DNA of 64,000 nucleotides from Acephala macrosclerotiorum (Eukaryota; Ascomycota; Leotiomycetes; Helotiales; Mollisiaceae), in the NCBI GenBank assembly GCA_014904845.1, contig MU119368.1, positions 1-64,000 on the forward strand. Reading direction: 5' to 3'. The translations under genes and the position numbers were made by a program. The notes below the pieces were generated by a model. The model saw only the letters and a list, made by a program, of their open reading frames with translations. It was not told the origin of the DNA and searched no databases. This document shows, one piece after another, positions 26,747 to 39,800 of this stretch (within the stretch, counting starts at the first letter, position 1; each line of letters opens with the position of its first letter).

Positions 26747-28203
26747 ATGGTTGCAGCGACAGGATCCATTTTGACGGCCGTCATCGCGGCTGTTGCATGG
26801 GGCCCGAATCGTCTTGATGTCTTCAGAACTGGCACTGCGAACAGAGATCTGCAACATCTCTGGTGGGATGGAACTCAGGTAAGTTTACCCAAAACCCCTC
26901 CTCTGATCACGTATTGTGAGTTAAGGCAAACTGACACTCATAGTGGGGAGGTGTGGAATCTCTGGGAGGAATCTTGACCTCTCCTCCTACTGTCGCAAGC
27001 TGGGCCAAGAATAGACTTGATGTCTTTGCTCTCGGTACTGATAGAGCGGCCTATCACAAATGTGAGATCTCGAGCATTGTTCTCCCTCCTTGAATATCAG
27101 CTAATGAAGCCTCTAGGGTGGGATGGCAGTGCTTGGTAGGCCTTCTATCTCTGTGAAGATGCTTCGTCGGATTATTGCATCTGTGTTTCATATCTTTCTG
27201 TTCCCGCTTTCGCGTGCTGAGCTAACTCGTCGAAGGGGAGGCTGGGAAGGACAAGGAGGAGTCTTCACTTCCAAACTCGATGTGACCGCCTGGTCCGCAA
27301 ACAGACTCGACTTCTTCGGCTTGGGAACTGACTCAGCATGCTACCACAAATGGTGGAACGGAGCCAGTGTTTGTTTCATCTCTTTGTTCTCTTCCACTTA
27401 CTGGCATCACAAGACCAACACCCAACTAACACATCTCAGTGGAACGGCTACGAATCTCTCGGCGGAGCCTTCACTTCCCCAATTACCTCCATCTCCTACG
27501 CACCGAACACACTCGACCTCTTCGGACTGGGCACGAATTCTGAAGCATACCATAAGTCGTATAACCCGACCTCAGGCTGGTCTGGATGGATTTCTATTGG
27601 AGGGGTGTTCACTTCCAACTTGGTTGCTACATCTTGGGGTGATGACGAGATAGATGTGTTTGGTCGAGGTACCGACAATGCATTGTGGTGGAACCATTGG
27701 AATGGTTTAACTTGGAGTGGTTGGTCGAGTTTAGGTGGAGTCTTCACTTCGGAGCCTAGTGTAGTATCTTGGGGATCTGGTAGGCTCGATGTCTTTGTGA
27801 GTCTTCTTTCCGTTGTCGTGGTTCTGGTTTACTGTGAACAAGACGATTGCAGTACTGACGTTTGAGCAGGGAATTGGGACTAATGGGGCTATGTACCATA
27901 AGTGGTATGCCTCTGGTGTTTGGGCCACAAGCTGGGAAAGTCTTGGAGGCGTGCTGCTGTCCGCCCCAACTCCTGTCTCCTGGGGTCCCAACCGACTCGA
28001 CATTTTCGGTATCGGAACTGATGACGCCGTCTACCACAAGGTAACCAACCTTTTTCTTCGTCTCGGCTTTTCAACTTTGCTGTGGAAGGGCTCCAGAGTA
28101 TGTTTAGACGTGCTCAACTTTCCTTTCTGAATGTAATACTCGTACTGATTCGTTGTAGTGGTGGGATGGAGCTGCTTGGGGTGGTTGGGAAAGACTCGGA
28201 TAA
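26747..28203 (+). CDS. PLL-like seven-bladed beta-propeller lectin (DUF346 repeats)
   Basis: Exons: 26747-26878, 26944-27061, 27117-27135 (19 nt), 27236-27368, 27440-27796, 27870-28040 and 28159-28203; 324 residues. The whole protein is seven repeats of about 45 residues with the pattern F-T-S-x5-SW-x3-RLDVFGxGTD-x4-YHKWWDG-x2-W-x-GWESLGG. This matches the DUF346 repeat of the Photorhabdus PLL/PHL lectins, which fold as seven-bladed propellers and bind fucose or O-methylated glycans. The conserved Trp and His side chains that line the blade sites in that family are largely kept. There is no signal peptide, so it is cytosolic or leaves by an unconventional route, as for many fungal defence lectins. 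The ligand cannot be read from the sequence. The family is best known from bacteria, so transfer is plausible. Confidence 0.88.
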
Positions 28204-28662
28204 GTGAATGATGAAAGGCCAAAATTGTCGTGGGTGGTGATGGAGATTAGCTTGAGAGTGCACTCGTTTTATTTTTCTTGGCGTGAATTTCTTGACGCTG
28301 ATGTTTGTGAGGAGCTGAAATGACGGTGGAAGTTTGGAAGTGCTGCAAGTTCTTTGGCTTCTTTCCCCTTCGCTTAGTGAACAAACTTCAGTTCGTAACA
28401 CAGTCCCAATATGAGTCTCTACTGAGAAATAGGTTAGTAGAGTCTTAGAATAGCAACATTCGACATGCTCCAGTAGCCCGTCACCTTAATTTGAAGCCCA
28501 ATAGACCTTTCTCCGAGTGCGAGACTTGATCACGTGGCTCGCGGAGAAGATGTCAAAAGATTCTTGTCCTAATCAAATCTGATAGGTAGCTTGTGAGATT
28601 TGATAACGAAAGATTGGCAAGCAAAAGGTATCTCAAATATCTGATCAACAATCTACCCTTCA
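28204..28662. other. Short intergenic region
   Basis: Convergent 3' flanks of the lectin gene and the minus-strand small protein gene. I see nothing else in it. Confidence 0.5.
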
Positions 28663-29400
28663 TTATGCGCTAGGAGGTACCTTGCCTGGGTGCTCGGAGA
28701 TCCACTTCAACCCCTTCATAATCGTGCTGAAATGAGTGACAATATTATACGTCAAATGCACGTTCTTGTCTCCCAACAACCATGGACTACCATTGCTACA
28801 AATCATCAGCATGGATAATTCTAAAGAGATATAGAGCCAATCGAACATTGAAAATTGTGGGGACTCATTATAGCAAGCTTCAAAGGGTCAAGAAAAGAAA
28901 AAAGTAACTCACTCCCTAATATTCAACCTCCTAATCTCACTACTCGTACTATCATTATAAAAGAACCAACACTCTACCCCCCTTGCCCCAACCCCATAAA
29001 CCTTCAAATTCATCTTCGCATACGCACTATTCTTGAACCAAGTATCCATCTGCGTCCCAATCTGTGTATACTTATCCGAGCTCTTCCCACTCTTTCCTTC
29101 GAAACTCAACACTGGTATAATATCACCAAAAGATCCATCGTCTTGCCATCGGATGAGAGATATGAGAATGTCGGCTCGATAAGCAGCTTTCCCGTCTGGT
29201 GCTTGACCCTCGGGAGCTAGGAGGTAAGAATTTCCAGTGGTGAGGGGGTACGTGTAGTGAAAGTGCTCGGCGAAGAACCCGTTCCAGATAGAGTTTACGT
29301 TTGCTTCTTCGTTGAAGAAGGCTGGGTACGAGGTGAGGAGGGCTTCAAGGGTTGTTTTACTGGGAGCGTTGACGAGGGGTGGTGGTGCTGCCATAGCCAT
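28663..29400 (-). CDS. Small protein with PD-(D/E)XK-like signature
   Basis: Two exons on the minus strand, 29400-28913 and 28795-28663, with an intron at 28796-28912; 206 residues. Residues 76-103 read RADILI, a spacer of about 18, then LSFEGKSGK. Asp77 followed by Glu101-x-Lys103 on a predicted strand is the spacing of the PD-(D/E)XK nuclease-like fold. Fungal genomes carry many stand-alone proteins of this kind, often with no known role. Later conserved-looking parts include YTQIGTQMDTWFKNS and GVECWFFYND. There is no signal peptide or membrane segment. A nuclease-like fold is inferred only from the motif; activity is unknown. It lies tail-to-tail with the lectin gene. Confidence 0.7.
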
Positions 29401-30168
29401 GTTGGATGAGCGGATGAATGAAGGAGCTGGATAGAGTAGGAAATGGAGATGGGAAGAGTGAGGTTGTTGATAGGTCTACGATTAGAGTCATGAGAGATAT
29501 TCTTTTCGTAGCTACGAGATGGTCTCTACTTCGTATGCACGAGCAAACATGGACTCATCATCGCTGCTCGAAAACACAGCATACCATGAAGACAAATGCA
29601 GCCCGAAGCTTGGGGTGATAGGGTTGCATCGCTTCATTGAAAAGCAGCGCGTTGTCTGCATGCATACAGCAAGCCACAGGCGAGTGCCAGCCCCACCGTA
29701 GGATCCTGGGGACGGCCCTGGTCTGGATTTTCAGCCCATGTTCAAGCTCCGCAGTGGCGCTCTGAAGGTAGCTGAGGATGCATCGAATGCCATGCACGTT
29801 ATGATCACGAACCTTTTTATTTTTATTTTGTTGAAACGTGATCCTGTATTCAGTGTATTGCGCGTTGAGAATTGATTGGGGTTTATGAGTAACTGAAAAT
29901 TTTGCACCGCGACATTTGCCAATTGCACGTCGAAGTTTGAGAAATGAGCGAAGAACGCTTCCACGGCAAGATTACTTGTGGAGGGAGGTAGGAAGGGGAA
30001 AATATTGTTCGTAGGCTAACTGAGGATATTCTCGCTTGGTCTGTGAGTTGCTTGAGAGTCGAGATGCGGGAAGTAGAGCGGCAATATGTCATTGCATTGA
30101 AAACAAGAGACGCATTCAACATCTTCGAAAATATTGAAACATGAAAAACCTTGTCTTCAACAGCGCGC
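29401..30168. other. Intergenic region
   Basis: Promoter of the small minus-strand gene and 3' flank of the DUF6603 gene. No supported gene or repeat. Confidence 0.45.
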
Positions 30169-33100
30169 TCAAGCAGCAGCAGCAACAAGATTCCCCGTGA
30201 CCATCGGCAAATACGGATAATAATAACCCAGCTCCTCGGCCAACACGCTGGGTGGTTCGCTGTTTAACTCCCACTCCTTCCTCAAGACTTTCCCATCCTT
30301 ACCCACTACATCCGGAACGACGCCTTGCACCTTCTCGACCGGACGCCTTTGATCCCACCCCAAAGCTGAGACTACCAATCCAAGAAGTCCGGACCCATCA
30401 ACATCGCCTCTGAGATCTTTCTTATCAATCTTATTTCCCGTTGCATCGAGCACAGAAGCATTGGCACCTTGCCCTGTCCAGAGATTTGCGAAGTCGTTCC
30501 ATTGAGGAACCGGAGCAGTCTCGGGCTCAAACGGCTCAGCAAGGAAGATGTCTTGCTCGGGATCTGCATCTGGCAAAGGAAGATCTTCAAGCGTCTCATT
30601 CATAGCCGCACTGGCATCAAAATCCACAATCTTACTATTCCCCAACACCGCCACAGGTGGAAATAATCTCACACCCTGACACAACTCCACAGTCGGATTA
30701 CTCCCATCTTGCAATGCAGTAGGTTTATTATGTTGGCCAGGACTGATGAGTTGCAAAGGGTCGTTATCTGGTGTGTATTGAGACCAAGTAGCGAGCGGTG
30801 ATTGTTTGAGTACTAACTCGGCGCGGAAATCGTGTTGCAGGATCTTGTGAGTTTCGCCGCCTTCGAGGAAGTAGATCCTAATGTCGAGGCGGGAGGAGAT
30901 GGGGATACTGTTGTACATTGGGAACGCAAAGATGGGTTTCAGATCCTGGGGAGGTGTGGTGGTTATGGCCGTTACTGTGGGTTTGGTAGGATCATCCTTA
31001 TCTTTTTCCGCAGTGATGATTTGAGCGGCGGAGAGGGAGAAATCGCAGTCGATGCGGATCTGGAGAGGACCGGCGAGGACTTTCCATTCGATTGTTGCGC
31101 CGGTGTTGGGAAAGGTTGTGCCATCGGACTTGGGCTTGGTAGGGAAGAGTCCTTCTTCGATGCTGTATTTGTGTTGGGCTTGGAATGGGTTCTTGGCTGT
31201 AGTCTTGTCATCTGGTGGTGGATCGCTGTCTGGTCCAGCTGTTCGGACGATCTCGTAGAATTCGACGAGAGGGATTCCGGGTGGGCTGCGAAGCCCGCTG
31301 CCGAAGTCGATGCTGAAGCCGAAGAACCAGAAGTGTACATATGCCGTCCCTCCGAATTGGTCGGGACCCCAAAGCGTCAAGTCTGCATCAAGAGAGATTG
31401 AGATGTGGATCGTTGCGAATAGGATGTCGATGTCGCATTCAACTCCGACGGATAGTCTGATCTCGGCGATGAAGTAAAATGGCTTGAAGTTGATGAAGAC
31501 ATCCAAGGCGATATCTGCATAGGCACTGACGGGCCCAACGTCTAGAGAGATGTGCAATGAGCCTCCTGCCATGGCACATTTGGGAGTAACTGCAACATAA
31601 GCTCCACCAACTACATGAATAGCGTTGCCGACTATAAAGTTGAGACCAAGTCGTTGTTCATTCTGCGGATAGTGATCTGGTGGGGTGTATGCCCGATGGT
31701 AGCCACCAATTGTCACGACCCAGTCTCCTGCGTGTGAATTGGGAGGAAACCATGTATAGAAGGACCCACTACCCGTTAAGTGTGCTTGAGGCACATAGAC
31801 GTGAGATGCTGGTGATAGCGCTGCATCGGCGGCAATGTACCCCTCGATGAAGTTCAACTCTACCTTGATCAAAAGTTCCACGTAGAAGAGACTGAAGTCT
31901 GGGGGCGCAAGCGGCTCCATTTGGAAGACGCCATCAGCCAAAAGGGCAATGATGACTCCATTTTGGTCAGAGTTCGTCTCGATCTCGAACATCAGGACTG
32001 CGGTGAGGGTGATGCAGTCGAAGCAAGTTATGGTCATGCCCTAGATATGTTAGCTTGGGAAGCTATTTATTGTCGGATACCCACAGCAGCAAACCAGACA
32101 CCTCCCTCCTTCGTGTAGACATACGGCGGGTTCGGCGGATCCCCTCCCTTGAAAGCGTCAAGAATCTTCCTCGGGTCGTCTCCTCCTGCAGCAGCATCAT
32201 TACTGATGAGAGGGAAGGTATAAAGTTGGTCCGCTCCTGGGAGATGCACAAGAGAATTGTACCCGAAGCCGAGACGAACACCTGAAATGGTCGCGAACTC
32301 AAGCTCCACGAGGGGACCGTCGAGCTTTCCGTATCTGCTTGGTCAGTATTTGTTGCGAAATCGAACATTGGCAACTCACATGAAGATTGATTTGTACTGA
32401 TGAGCGTCAGGTGTGAGATTCGTGACAATTGCATACTCTCCCACAGCAAGCACTTTCCATGCTTTGAAACCAACAGAAATACCGCCCCTATAACTCTCAA
32501 CAGATGTTGGCGGGCTGGCGCCTTCATTGATTGTAGTATCATGGATGAAGACACCCTTCAAGGTGAGAGGCGGCTTGTCAAGACCAGCCTCCAAGCCATG
32601 AATGTTGACGTGGATGAGGCCTTCTGTCAAGATATCGGCAAGATGGTTCAAAGTTATGGGATGATCGGGGTTATTGAGCTCAACTTCGATTGTGAAACCA
32701 ATGACACTGAATGTGATTGGACCGATGACCAGAGTTGCATCGACGCCGACGAAGAGAGATCCATTCTTGTATTGTAGGGAAAGAGCCGAAATACTCAATG
32801 GGCCAGCTTGAGTGTTTGAATCTCCCTTTGTGGCTGGTGCTTCCGGTGTGGCCTTGGGTGGCGAAGGTGGCGGGTTTTCGTCAGGAGGTATCTCGTTGTT
32901 TGTACCGTTGTTAGAACTTGTCTGACCACCGGCAGCAGTCTTCTTGTCCGGCTCAAATATGTGATCTAGAACAACCTTATTGTCTGAGACAACAACAAAG
33001 TGATGTCCAGCCAGTACAACCAGATCTTCGGGCTGGCCGCCTTTCTTTTTGATCTCCTTGAATTGGATCTGGGGGACGCTGATATCATCTGTAGCTTTGT

Positions 33101-36098
33101 TAATAGCCTCGATCATAGCTCTCGTGAATCCTTGAGTGTCTTTGTTCGTCGTTGCAACGGAAGCATCGTCCTCGACCCAGAGATAGACAAGATGATCGAA
33201 GGGTTGTGGAAGTTGATTGACAAGTGGAACCTTATCCATCTCGGGGATTTGGTCGCAGGAAATGCGCAAGATCTTCTTTACGAGAGCTGGTTTAGCTGTC
33301 GGAGTAGTTGTAGCAATTGATCGATACTGGATAAAAGTCATGTTGAAAGGTCCAAGGCTGACCCATACAACGAGAACAGAGCCCTTTGATTGTTCATCAG
33401 TGGGGGTAAAGAAATTATCGACCCGAGGATGGGACTCACAGTATCATTGCCGCCAGTGTATATCAATTTGATGGGTGCTTTGGTCGGGTCACCTGCTGCA
33501 TTGATAGGGATTTTACCAATGAAGTCCGGCAGTTCATCTCCTTTTCCATGGACGATGCTATTCGTGATGGACTTGATGTTAGACGATTGCGTCGTGGCAC
33601 CTAGGAAAGCCTCGAACTTCCATTGCGTTGTTCCGTTTGGTGTGATGGTACTGATCTCATCATGAGGTTTACCATCCTTCCACTTGATATCGGCAGCTGT
33701 TTTCTTCCCCGGGGTCACGTGTTTGCTGCTGACATACTGATAGCTGAGATCAAGCTCGAGTTCGCCTAATGTAAGTACTCCTGTAATGAGGAACGAAGAA
33801 GCTAAACCTGCATCGTAGGTATATATCATATTGAGGGAAGATAGGTTCAGTTGGCCAAGCACAGCCAGGGCACCGTCGTTAGCGGTGCTGTCGAAGAAGT
33901 AATTTGCGAGAAGGGCGACGGACAGATCCTGAACGGAAGCGCGAACGATCCAGGACGTTTCGCCACCAGCACTAGTGAAGGAGGCTCCAACATTGAGAGT
34001 GGCTGGAAGTATACTAGTATCATCACTAGTCTTTGGGGAGAGGGTTACTGTTGTGAAGATTTGCAATGATGTTGTCGCTTTTGAAGGAGTTCCAGAAGTA
34101 GCCTTGGTAGACATTTTTGATGCGCTGACCGAGATCTGACACGACAATTAGCACTCTCTCTATACACGATATTGACTCGAGTTGGTGAAGGAGAGAGGCT
34201 CTTCATACATTTTTCCAAACAAATCCGGAGGGAGCCTCGCTTGTATCACTTTCAATTGACCCCTTTGTTGTCAGATCCATTTGGAAAGTCAGAACAGAAC
34301 CGGGACCGAGGCCTGACACAGTGTCAGCGGCGATGGTTTGGTACGATACATCAGCAGCTGCAATTTCAAATGGAAGTCTGTCACTCTTCAACGACTTTGG
34401 AGGTGACCCATTATCAGTAAACAAAGTCCAAAGGTCGATTGTCGGAGGAATGTCATGTATGTCGATGTTCTGAGCCTCTAAAATATCAGAAGGTAGAGAG
34501 AGTCTGTGATCATATTCGGCCATTCTTGGACTGACGAGAATTGGATCGTTGGCGAGGATGAGATTGCCATGGAATGTCTTCGTCCTGGATTCGTAGCTCA
34601 GGCCGATTAGAACCGGGGTATTGGTACCTGCAGTCCAACTGACCAAAAGAGCGATACCCCAGCTTAGTGAAGAGGAAGTTGAATCTTCAGTTGTCGGCGC
34701 AGGTGCGGGGGTATTTCCATCCCCGGCAGGTCCACCGGCTGGAGCCGGATTTTCTCCCACGGGTGGTGGGAGGGGAGCTGCGGATGCCGTCTCGATGGTG
34801 AAGTCCTTGTTGAGGTGGACATACCAAAGGTTCAGATGATTGCCGATGATTTTGGTAAATGGGTCATTCTGGTCCGTCGATGATGGCCTATATTGAGAAT
34901 GTCAATGTTGGAGTACAGAAAAATGAGACTGCCCTTCAGGCTCTCCGACGTTGTCCAAGTCATATGCAAGAAAATGAAACCTTACATTGAGGCCACATCT
35001 AGTCCTGGAGTATCAAACCCTACAGCAGACCTCAAGTCATTGACGATTTGAGACAACGTTCCTGTGGGCAAAAGGTAGAAGCTCGTCTCAGTTTCGGTGA
35101 AGTCGAAGGCCAAGCTGAATGCCGCAATCCTGATTTGAACCGACAGTTGCCACTTCTCCACGGGAGGAGTGATCAGCTGCCCGCTGCCATCAAAGGACCA
35201 GGTAGTAGTTTTGGTCGGGCTGATCAGAATATCAGGTATCTTGTTGCCCAGTCCCATGAACTCCCTTTTCACACTTTCAGGGTCAATGCCCAGTCCGAGG
35301 TTAGTATTGATCCCTATAGGTAAATTAGTATGAGATTAGAAGATGATTCGGAATTGGAGGAGCTGAGGGGCCGAGTTCGTAGTTCTCGCGAAGAGCTCGG
35401 CTCTGGATATCTCTTCAAATAAAAGGGAAAATTTTACATACATGCGATGGCTCTCCCGACTGGGCTGCTAGCTAAGGCTTCAACACCCTCAGCGACAGTG
35501 AACGCAAATTCAAGCTTCGCCGTCGTGGTATGGGCTTCTGTCGTCGTCGTACACCAAAATGCATTTGGATTGGGGTTGGGAGTCGAAGACTCTTGCAGTT
35601 TGACCTGTACTCCCTTGGAAGGATCTATGATTTCTGCAAGGTCATTCAACTGCTTGTTCGCCTCAGAAATGCTGAACACCTTCCAGATATTGTTTTCTGA
35701 TTCTTTCCGTAGATAAAACTCCGTCTCACGTGCCACAATGGCACCTGTTGATGGATCTTTCTTGGGTGAAAGCACCATCACACCAGCTGTCGAACGTCAG
35801 TTTTGTCCGAGGAATCGCTGCGATTATACGAACAATCGAGGTCATCGCCAGTCCAGGCAAGATTTGAGATGGTTGTGCCTTCTGGCACACTCTTGAAATA
35901 GTCCGCATTTGATACGGATGAAAATTGAAGTCCCCAAAGATCCGCATTGGTAATGTTGACATCGGTGACACTGGACGTCGCATCCACGGAGACCTTTGCA
36001 GCATCTAAGATCTGCTTCCATGGTCCGACAGAAGCAGCTGCTGCATCAGTACTTCCACTTGCTAGCTGGACGAGGAAGCCGCTTGAGTCTGAAGCCAT
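30169..36098 (-). CDS. Giant DUF6603-domain protein
   Basis: Eight exons, high to low: 36098-35834, 35786-35442, 35313-34986, 34887-34209, 34135-33440, 33383-32380, 32334-32085 and 32040-30169; 1812 residues with every phase consistent. The N-terminal half has repeated beta-rich segments and a Pro-rich linker at about 346-375. A second linker (PPDENPPPSPPKATPEAP) lies at about 936-956. The DUF6603 region spans about 966-1450: GLDKPPLTLKGVF, YRGGISVGF, GKLDGPLVELEF, GVRLGFGYNSLVHLP and GGYHRAYTPPDHYP are the phrases I associate with the family. About 360 residues follow. There is no signal peptide or transmembrane helix. DUF6603 proteins are mostly bacterial and of unknown function. The gene is divergent from protein X, and Y lies further on the same side. 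An extra 5' exon cannot be excluded. Confidence 0.85.
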
Positions 36099-36894
36099 GG
36101 GAATTGCAAGAGCTGTGACGCTCTTGTCGGACCTGGCCGATGATCAAAGCATTTGTATCTTCAAGTTGTCGTCGTCGTCCACTGCTATCTCTACCGAAGG
36201 AGTATCCTCAGCGATTAAGCTCGCAGGACGTCACCTCGAGCTCACGACGACACAAAGCCTCTGCCGTGAAGGCATTGGCTGAAGCTCCTCCCCGCCATGG
36301 TCTCGGAATGAAGCTGAGAACTGTCGCCGCTTCATCGAGTCGTGCTGCCTTAGATGGGACATCCCGTGGGATTGCACTAGCGTCTGCGCCAAGTTGATGC
36401 AAGACAAAAGAAAGGTTGTGATGGTCTGATTGTGATGTCTCACGAGATGGTCAATTATGAGAGTTTTAGAAGACTTGCATGAGCTGAAATGGACACCTGT
36501 TTTAGCGTGCATGGACTTCATGCAGGTTTTTGGCGCGTGCAACCTCACTGCAACATCAGCAAACATCTCAGCAAGCCACGATGATGGCAACCTCCATCGG
36601 CAGAGCTATGGCGTTATGGGAAACTCAATTCGATGACTTACTTCGATATGCGCGTAGGGCAGCAAGTCGATCTCCTGCTCTCGAGACGACGCTGCGATGG
36701 CGGTCATGATGGGCTCAAGCTGCCAGGCGCGAGAACACGATGAACCGTGTACCCATACTTTGTGAGATGGAAGTATGATCGCGATTGACGCTTAAGCAAT
36801 TCGAGAATTGCTGTATAACTCTTTCTTAAAAAGCAGATGAAGATTCAATCGCGTTGATTCTTGTCTCTTTTGACACTTTAATCTCTCTGCTATC
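36099..36894. promoter_or_regulatory. Divergent promoter region between DUF6603 gene and protein X
   Basis: The two start codons, 36098 (minus) and 36895 (plus), are 796 bp apart, so one region probably drives both. On the minus strand about 36135-36200 still reads like protein (EDTPSVEIAVDDDDNLK) before a TGA, and could be part of a missed upstream exon or a relic. No TATA-like or zinc-cluster site stands out beyond an AT-rich stretch near 36820-36840. Confidence 0.45.
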
Positions 36895-39800
36895 ATGGCT
36901 CGAGTTCTGGCAAAGAAGAATATCTCCAAGGCGATCGTGCTCGCTGGAGACGAACCTGCAGAAAATGCTCAGGACAAACTTCTAGATGGGCATATGCGAT
37001 TGTACAGTTATTTCAAGCCAGGATTGAGTAAGTCTTATGATTTTGAGTTTGGTGTGTATTCTGACAGAAAGGAACAGAGGCGGGGTTGTACGGAATTGAA
37101 GCGAAGTAAGTGGTCCTCCTTCCGGATATTGCGGTATCTAGAAAAGGACCAAGATGTTGAACAGAGTACAGGCAATACATAGAAGCCAAGCATGATGGAC
37201 TCGATGAGAATCTCTCAGTCTGGAATTATGCTGGCAGTCTTCCCGATGGAAAACCAATCGACCTGAACTTGAACCCAACCACTCCAGCCCTTCGACAGGA
37301 ATTCTCAGTGCAAGCACCTCAATTCAATCTGGATCCGAAACTCATCAACACATTCTATCCACCCCCGGGCCACCAGGATGAGGGTCGAATTCTGCCTCAC
37401 ATCGTGTTCAATGACCCTCACGTGCCCTGGGTCCGAGAAGCAGGCGTATCATACAGTTTTCTCTCCGATCCGATCGACCCTTCGACCACACCTGGACCTT
37501 CTAGTCGAAATCTGGTGCCTTGGATGGCCTTGATTACCTTCGACCCATCAGAGCTGCAAGTCTCAGAAGCCGACGCGACAGCAATTGGTTTGAACGATCC
37601 TGGCAAGCCCGATGATGGCATCGAGTCGTACATGCCCTCCAAACTGCCAGCAGACGGAGCTTTCCAGATGAAAATTGGAGAGTATCTGTCTAAGATTACA
37701 ACACACCGAATCTACTATGAAGCTGGGTACGAAGGCGACGGAGAGCAAGACTTTGAAGATTTGAAGGGGGAAACAGATATGACGAACGTGATCTTCCCCC
37801 AGAAGTCGTTGATCAAACAAATCTTGGGGTCCAAAACAACATCGGACATCCCAAATCCTGTCCCGGTTGGCGAAGATAGGATTTTTGAGGGTCAAAAGGT
37901 ACTTCTAAGTCCCTTTGACAATGCCTAACGAAAGAAAGCTAATCTTACTAGATGATGGCACATGTGAGGCACGTGAATACTCTAGGATTTCCTGATGCCG
38001 GAGTCGAAGAGGAAGGGTATTACTCAGTGGTCGTATCTTCAAGGACTGGAGAGGTACACAGCAGCGCCCCCACTCCTCAAGTCGTTCACCTAGTCTCGCT
38101 CGAACATTACGACTCGACCTTGATGCATCCAAGTTCTTCATTCCCGAGTCTAGAAGATACGGATCGTGTTGGGCTTGTCTCACTCTTTTCATGGACGTAC
38201 ACATGCATTCCAGAATCCGTGAACTTCACAGACACCATGAGAGCTATTGCTTCAGATGCCCAGTTCCTCAAACCACCACAGACATCTCTCGCGAATCTTT
38301 TGACAGCACATCAGATAACACCAACTCAGAAAGAAGCCGCAAAGCTCCTTCATGATCGACTCAATAAGTCGTACACCATCTCCAGATGGAGAACAGCGAC
38401 TGGTGAAGAAACTGTCGCCTTCAATCGAGGACCATTGGTGGCTGGTCCAACTCCCATTGTCCCTGCTAAGGCCAAGAACTGGCCCAAGTTATCCATGACG
38501 GGGAAGGACTACCAAATCTTCGATCGTGATTTGGGCATCATAGATCTGACATACTCATCTGCTTGGTCTTTGGGGAAGCTAGCTGCCATCTCAGATTCGC
38601 CTTTTAATGCAGCTCTGCTACGATTCAGATCCTTAGTCTGGACCAAAGCATCATCAAATACGAGGATGCTCACCAACAATATCGCGCAACCAGCAGCAAT
38701 CTTAATGAACGCACATTCGGCCATCGATACGGTTCGCGTGTTACCTAGCACCTTTTCCGGTGGTGTTACTCGTATCAATCCTCACTCTACAGATGCAGTT
38801 GCTCCCCCCCTCTCCTCACCTGAAGTGGCCCCGATATTCGCCAAGGCCATCCAACTGGCGGTTGACAGATACTCCAGCAGTGTCGATGGAGAATCAATTT
38901 ACAATGACTTCCATCTAGCACAGGCAGCCAACGCTGACTGGGAGCTGATCCTAAACTGGATCAGCGATTGTTTGTATTTGGCTCATATTCCAGGTAAGAC
39001 ATAATCTCACTCTCAAGACCTGATCTCCATCGTGTGGACATGCAGCACTTCCTCGGTCTTTATAGGACGGACATGGAAGTTATTTACTCATTGAAATTTC
39101 CAGCACATTATCTCTTCCCGGAACCGAGCCACATTCGGGCTACACCCAAAGTCACCCAGGAAATTGTTCCAAATTTACCACCGGAAGCTTTACGCTTCTT
39201 TTACATCGACCACGCTTGGATTGACTGCTTCATCGACGGTGCCTTGAGCTGTGCCAATCACCTCGAGCCCGACTACGACTCAACACGCCTCCGTATCAAA
39301 GAAGTATATAACTACTACCTTAGCAGCAACATCCATCCCCTTGAGGGAGTTTCGCCTCCTGTCCCTCGATTCGGCTTCGTCTTCAGATCATCTGTGGTGA
39401 AAGCAATGCCGGATCTGAAAATCACTGTATCGTGCTGGCTGTTTGACGCAAAGAACAGCGTCTTCGTCGAGGACACAAATAAGCCTCCGAGGAATCCAGT
39501 TTTGAGACTGACTAAGATGGATGACTTCACGATTCTGTGTTTGCTGGATTGTCTCCCTGAGGAGATTAATGAGATTAAAATCGCTCAGCCACCTCACCAG
39601 CAACGCTATGCTATGGGAGAATCGTTGAAACCTGCTGCTGATGGCTCAATTACAGCAGAGCTTCTAGTTAGAATGTTATACACTTCTGAAAAGGATGCCC
39701 CAGAAGGAACAGGATCACATGGGGAATGGAGGCTCCTGCCTGATGGTGTAGATCCTCCGGGAACCACCGATCCGGACGAGCAACCATCCCACGCTGACCA

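Noticed and set aside
26747..28203. Fucose-specific lectin of the Aleuria/Aspergillus FleA type
   Set aside because: That family has six blades with different motifs; the repeat here follows the DUF346/PLL pattern with seven blades.
30832..31401. Plus-strand frame of 189 codons inside the DUF6603 gene
   Set aside because: Antisense to the conserved DUF6603 region; no independent protein features.
36231..36590. Minus-strand frame of 119 codons upstream of the DUF6603 start
   Set aside because: Unusual His/Met/Ser-rich text and no clean join to the first DUF6603 exon; kept only as a possible missed-exon question.
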